Origin: Caprella mutica
Lineage: Eukaryota; Arthropoda; Malacostraca; Amphipoda; Caprellidae
NCBI GenBank assembly: GCA_947561585.1
Contig: CANNZV010002312.1
Location: forward strand, 40,199-104,198
Reading direction: 5' to 3'
Length of the DNA: 64,000 nucleotides
Each line of letters starts with the position of its first letter. The first letter of the stretch is position 1. The notes below the pieces were generated by a model. The model was not told where the DNA came from. It searched no databases and saw only the letters and a list, made by a program, of their open reading frames with translations. Position numbers and translations under genes: made by a program. Below are positions 59,641 through 64,000 of this stretch, in pieces.

Positions 59641-59844
59641 ATGCCAAAAAATATTAAATAAGAATAATCTTCGTTTTTAAAAAATACTTTTTTTGCCAAT
59701 ATAAATTTAAAAAATCATTAATTTCTGTTAGAATAGGAATCATTCAAGAACAGAGACAGAAATCGATGCATTTTTTTCCAATTTAAGTGGTGAAATATGT
59801 ATTTTTTGCAAGTTAATTTTTTTATTTAATAATTCGTGGCATAT

Positions 59845-60245
59845 CCTAAATTGAGTTCCACAGCTACAAGTCTATTCCTGCAAGTCTCTTTTAATGGGTA
59901 TTTTGTCCTATTCTGCTTGGCCTATTTTCTGTAAATTCTTGACATGTGTTTGTTCTCTTTTATCAATTTTAATCGCCATAAATTCTATATTGGGTTCAAG
60001 TCTGGGGACTAACTTGGCTATGACAAGTTAGTAACGTTTTTTTCTGCAAACTACTTTCTTTTTGATGTTTTACAACGGCCAAATCAGTCCCCAGACTTGA
60101 TTACAATCGAAAATTTAAGGCGATATTCAAAAAATGAAATTGAGATAAGAAGAGCACCAAAAAATATCAATAACATTAAAGACAATATGTCGAGAAAAAT
60201 AAGACAAAATACAACTAATTGAATGCAAATTTTTAATTGAGATGT
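59845..60245. mobile_element. Palindromic Tc1 3'-end remnant, pair 2
   Basis: The same head-to-head arrangement as at 59205-59640. The minus arm (60030-59845) begins TCCCCAGACTTGAACCCAAT, the plus arm (60075-60245) begins CAGTCCCCAGACTTGATTAC, and both read outward into AAGAGCACCAA / AATATCAA-type sequence. Two such palindromes side by side suggest one palindromic element was duplicated or moved twice. Too decayed to encode anything. Confidence 0.7.
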
Positions 60246-60309
60246 CTTTATAGTTAGCAGGAATTTTTCTCCGAAGTCTAAGGAAAAAAAACACTATACC
60301 TTTTCCAAT

Positions 60310-60540
60310 TGAAGTTCCTCCAAATGAAATAACATTTCATCAAAGTGAAATATAATTTCATCAAAGTGAAATAGCATTTCATCAAAGTGAAATAGCATTT
60401 CATCAAAGTGAAATATAACTTCATCAAAGTGAAATAGCATTTCATCAAAGTGAAATATAACTTCATCAAAGTAAAATAGAATTTCATCAAAGTGAAAAAA
60501 CAATTCCTCCAAGTGAAATAGCGTTTCCTCCAAATGAAAT
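60310..60540. repeat. 21-bp minisatellite, left arm
   Basis: About 11 units of CATTTCATCAAAGTGAAATAG, inverted relative to the right-arm array. Overlapping minus-strand frames of 70 and 83 codons are artefacts. Confidence 0.95.
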
Positions 60541-61025
60541 ATCATTTCAGCAGAATAAAAATAGAATCAATATGCAGTCAATTAAATTTATTACGTGAAA
60601 TTTATTTACATGAAATTTATTTACATGATATTTCTTTACATGAAATTTATTTACATAAAATGTATATAAAATTTGTTTACATGAAAAAAATTCAAATAGG
60701 TAGAAATGTTATATAATTTTTCATTAGTTTTTTTAGTAATTATTTTTGATACATTTTTCATATATTTTATTTATTATTATTTTACATATATTTTCTTTTA
60801 CTATTATTACCCCACTAAAATTAATGGGGTAGTATATAAGTAAACTTGAAAAGTATGTAAAATTAAATGTATATAAAAAAAATATTATGTAGTTAATTGA
60901 TGAAAAGAAGACTAAATGAAAATAAATTCATGTAAAGAAATATCATGTAAATAAATTTCATGTGAATAAATTTCACGTAATAAATTTAATTGACTGCATA
61001 TTGATTCTATTTTTATTCTGCTGAA

Positions 61026-62110
61026 ATGATATTTCATTTGGAGGAAACGCTATTTCATTTGGAGGAATTGATAGTTCACTTGGAGGAATTGTTATTTCAC
61101 TTTGATGAAATGTTTTTTCACTTTGATGAAATGCTATTTCACTTTGATGAAGTTATATTTCACTTTGATGAAATGCTATTTCACTTTGATGAAATGATAT
61201 TTCATTTTAATGAAATTATATTTCACTTTGATGAAGTTATATTTCACTTTGATGAAGTTATATTTCACTTTGATGAAGTTATATTTCACTTTGATGAAGT
61301 TATATTTCACTTTGATGAAGTTATATATCACTTTGATGAAATGATATTTCACTTTGATGAAGTTATATTTCACTTTGATGAAATGCTATTTCACTTTGAT
61401 GAAATGCTATTTCACTTTGATGAAATGATATTTCACTTTAATGAAATTATATTTCACTTTGATGAAGTTATATTTCACTTTGATGAAATGCTATTTCACT
61501 TTGATGAAGTTATATATCACTTTGATGAAATGCTATTTCACTTTGATGAAGTTATATATCACTTTGATGAAATGCTATTTCACTTTGATGAAGTTATATA
61601 TCACTTTGATGAAATGCTATTTCACTTTGATGAAGTTATATTTCACTTTGATGAAATGCTATTTCACTTTGATGAAGTTATATTTCACTTTGATGAAATG
61701 CTATTTCACTTTGATGAAATGCTATTTCACTTTGATGAAATGCTATTTCACTTTGATGAAGTTATATATCACTTTGATGAAATGATATTTCACTTTGATG
61801 AAATGCTATTTCACTTCAATGAAATTATATTTCACTTTGATGAAGTTATATTTCACTTTGATGAAATGCTATTTCACTTTAATGAAATGCTATTTCACTT
61901 TAATGAAATTATACTTCACTTTGATGAAGTTATATTTCACTTTGATGAAATGCTATTTCACTTTGATGAAGTTATATTTCACTTTGATGAAATGCTATTT
62001 CACTTTGATGAAGTTATATATCACTTTGATGAAATGATATTTCACTTTAATGAAATTATATTTCAATTTGATGAAATGATATTTCACTTTGATGTATTTG
62101 AGTATTCGTT
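61026..62110. repeat. 21-bp minisatellite, right arm
   Basis: About 51 units of ATTTCACTTTGATGAAATGCT with a GAAGTTATA variant. Since 21 is a multiple of three and the unit lacks stops in several frames, it holds a 364-codon frame (61026-62120, repeated FHFDEML) plus 114- and 80-codon frames on the same strand and one on the other. The same heptad in unrelated frames, no signal outside the repeat and the mirrored array all argue against a protein. Confidence 0.95.
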
Positions 62111-62120
62111 TTTATCGTGA

Positions 62121-62788
62121 TCGTATCCATAGAAAATATGTTATGAATGTTCATATCCTTGTTTCTATTTTTATCAATCTCAAATTATTTCAGTATCTAT
62201 ATATATGTTTATCTTAATTTTCTAATAAGAAATAATTGGAATTGTTCCTTCTAAAGGAATTTTTTTATACTCGTCTTTATTTGAAATCTCAATATCTTGG
62301 ATATCAATTTCTTTGATCTCAATTTCTTTTAAATATGACAAGGGAGGTCAGGTCAATCAAGTTCGTTTTTCCCTGGAAATTCAGAAGACTTATTATATGA
62401 TATTTCTTTTAACATGTTTCCTGTCACTGTCATTTTATGAAGCGTTTCCGTGTGCTAGCAGTGGAAGCAAATATTTGTAATTCTTCAAATCAGAATATCA
62501 AATATTTTCTGGTGTTTCATGAAATTATACATGAATTAATATATATATATTTGTGTTTGTTACACAAATCTCTTACTTTATACAAGGTTAATTATTTGAT
62601 AAATGAAGAGAATTTAATTTCTTCAATGGATTATTCGTAATTGATTTGTTTATTTTTAAAATATAAAATACTACCTCATTTATCAGACTTCGTTCAACTG
62701 TTTAATATGGTTCGAGAAATGGTGCTCAAAGTGTCCCTCAGTATAGCCATAACCTATCTATACAGGTCCCTCTGCTTGACGCATCTTT
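62121..62788. other. AT-rich stretch, nothing recognised
   Basis: No supported exon or repeat; the 67-codon frame at 62437-62640 lacks context. Confidence 0.4.
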
Positions 62789-62792
62789 TTAA

Positions 62793-63356
62793 GCACGCTA
62801 CAATAAAATAACTATTGAACGTGTATATGTTCCGCACCGTTTACTGATCTGCACATTTTCGAGAATGCGCTGCCCTTTTTTGAACTACTTTTGCCGAACG
62901 TGCGTTAATACCTTCATTTTATTTATTATGAAATCGAATACTGATATATGGGTATCAGGGGGGCTTGTTGCCCCCCACCTCCCCCCACACCGAACTCCCT
63001 TGCCAGGTAATTAAAAAATCATGAAGCGTGCAGTATAACAAACTAGCGGATACAACAAACTACATAGCGACTATTTATGTTGAAAGTTTCAAAGTAATCG
63101 TCAATTATATCTTGTTATATTTGTTGACTTTATCAAATAATCTTTGTAAATTTATTTTTAAATGAAGATATTAAAAAAAATATATACAGTTATACACGTA
63201 TCTTAGTATTCGATTTCATAATAAATAAAATGAAGCTATTAACACACGATCGGCATTAGGGAGTTAAATGGGGTTTAAAAACGCGCAGCCCATTCTCAAG
63301 ATTGTACAAATAGGCAAATGGCGCCGAACAAATACTCGTCCTTGGCAGTAAACGTG
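62793..63356. mobile_element. E8, TTAA-flanked long-TIR element (piggyBac-like MITE)
   Basis: TTAA flanks both ends (62789-62792 and 63357-63360). Arms of about 160 bp are inverted copies: near the ends GTTCCGCACCGTTTACTG / GTTCGGCGCCATTTGCCT, then GAGAATGCGCTGCC / GAGAATGGGCTGCG, and innermost CTTCATTTTATTTATTATGA in both. Reading inward the right end is CACGTTTACTGCC. TTAA duplication is characteristic of piggyBac. The centre (about 62985-63092) carries the interior sequence also found in MITE E6 (AACAAACTAGCGGATACAAC). No transposase. Confidence 0.8.
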
Positions 63357-63360
63357 TTAA

Positions 63361-64000
63361 GACACCGATGGAGTGGAGATGTATATGTAATATTTTCTAT
63401 ATCTAAAGTGTTTATCAGTATTAATAATAATAAATATGTGAATTCTTGTACCTCCATTTGTGATGTCTTCGATCATTAAATGTGGTAAATTGTTTGTGTT
63501 TGTTAATTTGCATGAAAACTTTAAAATAGTATTTCATTTCATTACCTACCTTTGAAATATGATTGTATACTTAAACATGTCGAATATTTTAAAATATATT
63601 GTGTACCTACTTGATTATATAACAATGCATACGAAATATGAATTTGAGAGTAATTTTAAGCATTTTATTCGGGATAAACATTTATTGAAAGAGTCGTACA
63701 ATTGTTTTTTTTTACAATATGTGTTGATTTTACAATTAAAGTACACGTCAGTTATGAATATAAAAAAAGTCAGATTGATTCAATGATGATTTATTTTCTA
63801 TCTTAAATAATCACTGAATTTGCAAGTTTAAAATAAATCAAGTAGCTAAATTACCATCATTCGTGTATATAATTTTTCTACGTTATTTTTCGATATATCA
63901 TTTATTTATCAAAATAGTTTAGTTTCCCCTGCAGCTTTTCTGGAAGAAAATACTCTAGTTTTCTATATTTATTTTCCCTAACGGACAAGTAACGCCATCT
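63361..64000. other. AT-rich end of window, nothing recognised
   Basis: A 75-codon frame at 63559-63786 is AT-driven and unsupported. No repeats or RNA genes seen. Confidence 0.4.

Larger units (their letters stand above)
60300..62110. mobile_element. 1.8-kb foldback element with asymmetric 21-bp repeat arms
   Basis: The left arm (about 60300-60660) and right arm (about 60905-62110) are inverted copies. Unique arm sequence (GCAGAATAAAAATAGAATCA, ATATGCAGTCAATTAAATTT) at 60548-60590 is mirrored at 60980-61022. TTTATTTACATGAAA-type repeats lie inside it, and the 21-bp repeat lies outside. The centre (60661-60904) is AT-rich and unique. The repeat portion is about 245 bp in the left arm but about 1080 bp in the right. 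No coding capacity or target duplication was recognised. Confidence 0.8.

Noticed and set aside
60300..62110. CRISPR-like array because of regular 21-bp repeats
   Set aside because: Units are contiguous without unique spacers, in a eukaryotic context; this is a minisatellite. The same holds for the arrays at 4309, 11320 and 45650.
61026..62120. 364-codon open reading frame with a repeated seven-residue motif
   Set aside because: It is a 21-bp minisatellite that is open in several frames and both strands, is mirrored in the other arm of the foldback, and has no coding sequence outside the array.

Overview
The window is AT-rich, non-bacterial DNA: no operons, no long open reading frames apart from minisatellite artefacts, and dense transposable-element relics and tandem repeats. 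It reads as intergenic or long-intron sequence of an animal nuclear genome. Non-LTR reverse transcriptase and Tc1/mariner transposase relics, a tRNA-headed SINE and many foldback elements fit an arthropod. The wording of the Tc1 transposases reminds me of parasitic copepods (sea lice), but that is recollection and not something the sequence proves. No complete gene could be recognised.

Layout. 0-6 kb: three copies (356-3030) of an interspersed repeat called R1 here, a 399-bp element with an 8-bp target duplication (948-1346), a 20-bp minisatellite, and a 1.9-kb foldback element whose centre is a 19-20-bp minisatellite (3719-5613). 7.8-8.2 kb: an unrecognised exon-like minus-strand frame. 11.3-12.3 kb: minisatellite element E1, followed by a tRNA-headed SINE. 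14.1-14.8 kb: exon-like segments. 16.35-18.55 kb: a 5'-truncated, decayed LINE on the minus strand. 18.7-21.3 kb: an R1 copy split by element E2 with a perfect 8-bp duplication, then element E3. 22.5-24.2 kb: R1 pieces and a second copy of the 1.9-kb-type foldback, inserted in a repeat whose uninterrupted paralogue lies at about 6.07 kb. 25.9-31.4 kb: a decayed RT fragment and several exon-like islands. 33.5-36.6 kb: three R1 copies, one complete with a 10-bp target duplication. 38.0-42.5 kb: minisatellite and foldback elements E5 and E4, a broken Tc1, a Tc1 remade as a 1.6-kb foldback, and a second tRNA-headed SINE. 45.0 kb: a G-quadruplex-prone island. 45.6-47.0 kb: a 31-bp minisatellite. 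50-59 kb: quiet AT-rich DNA with a few exon-like islands. 59.2-62.1 kb: two palindromic Tc1 remnants and a large foldback with 21-bp repeat arms. 62.8-63.36 kb: a TTAA-flanked long-TIR element.

The strongest theme is a set of non-autonomous foldback DNA elements. Several have 8-bp target duplications (hAT-like), and their terminal arms or interiors are short tandem repeats of 15-21 bp. Some share a conserved internal core while their arms differ. This suggests transposons that spread and rearrange minisatellites. Exon-like islands are listed at low confidence; none could be assigned a function or joined to another.
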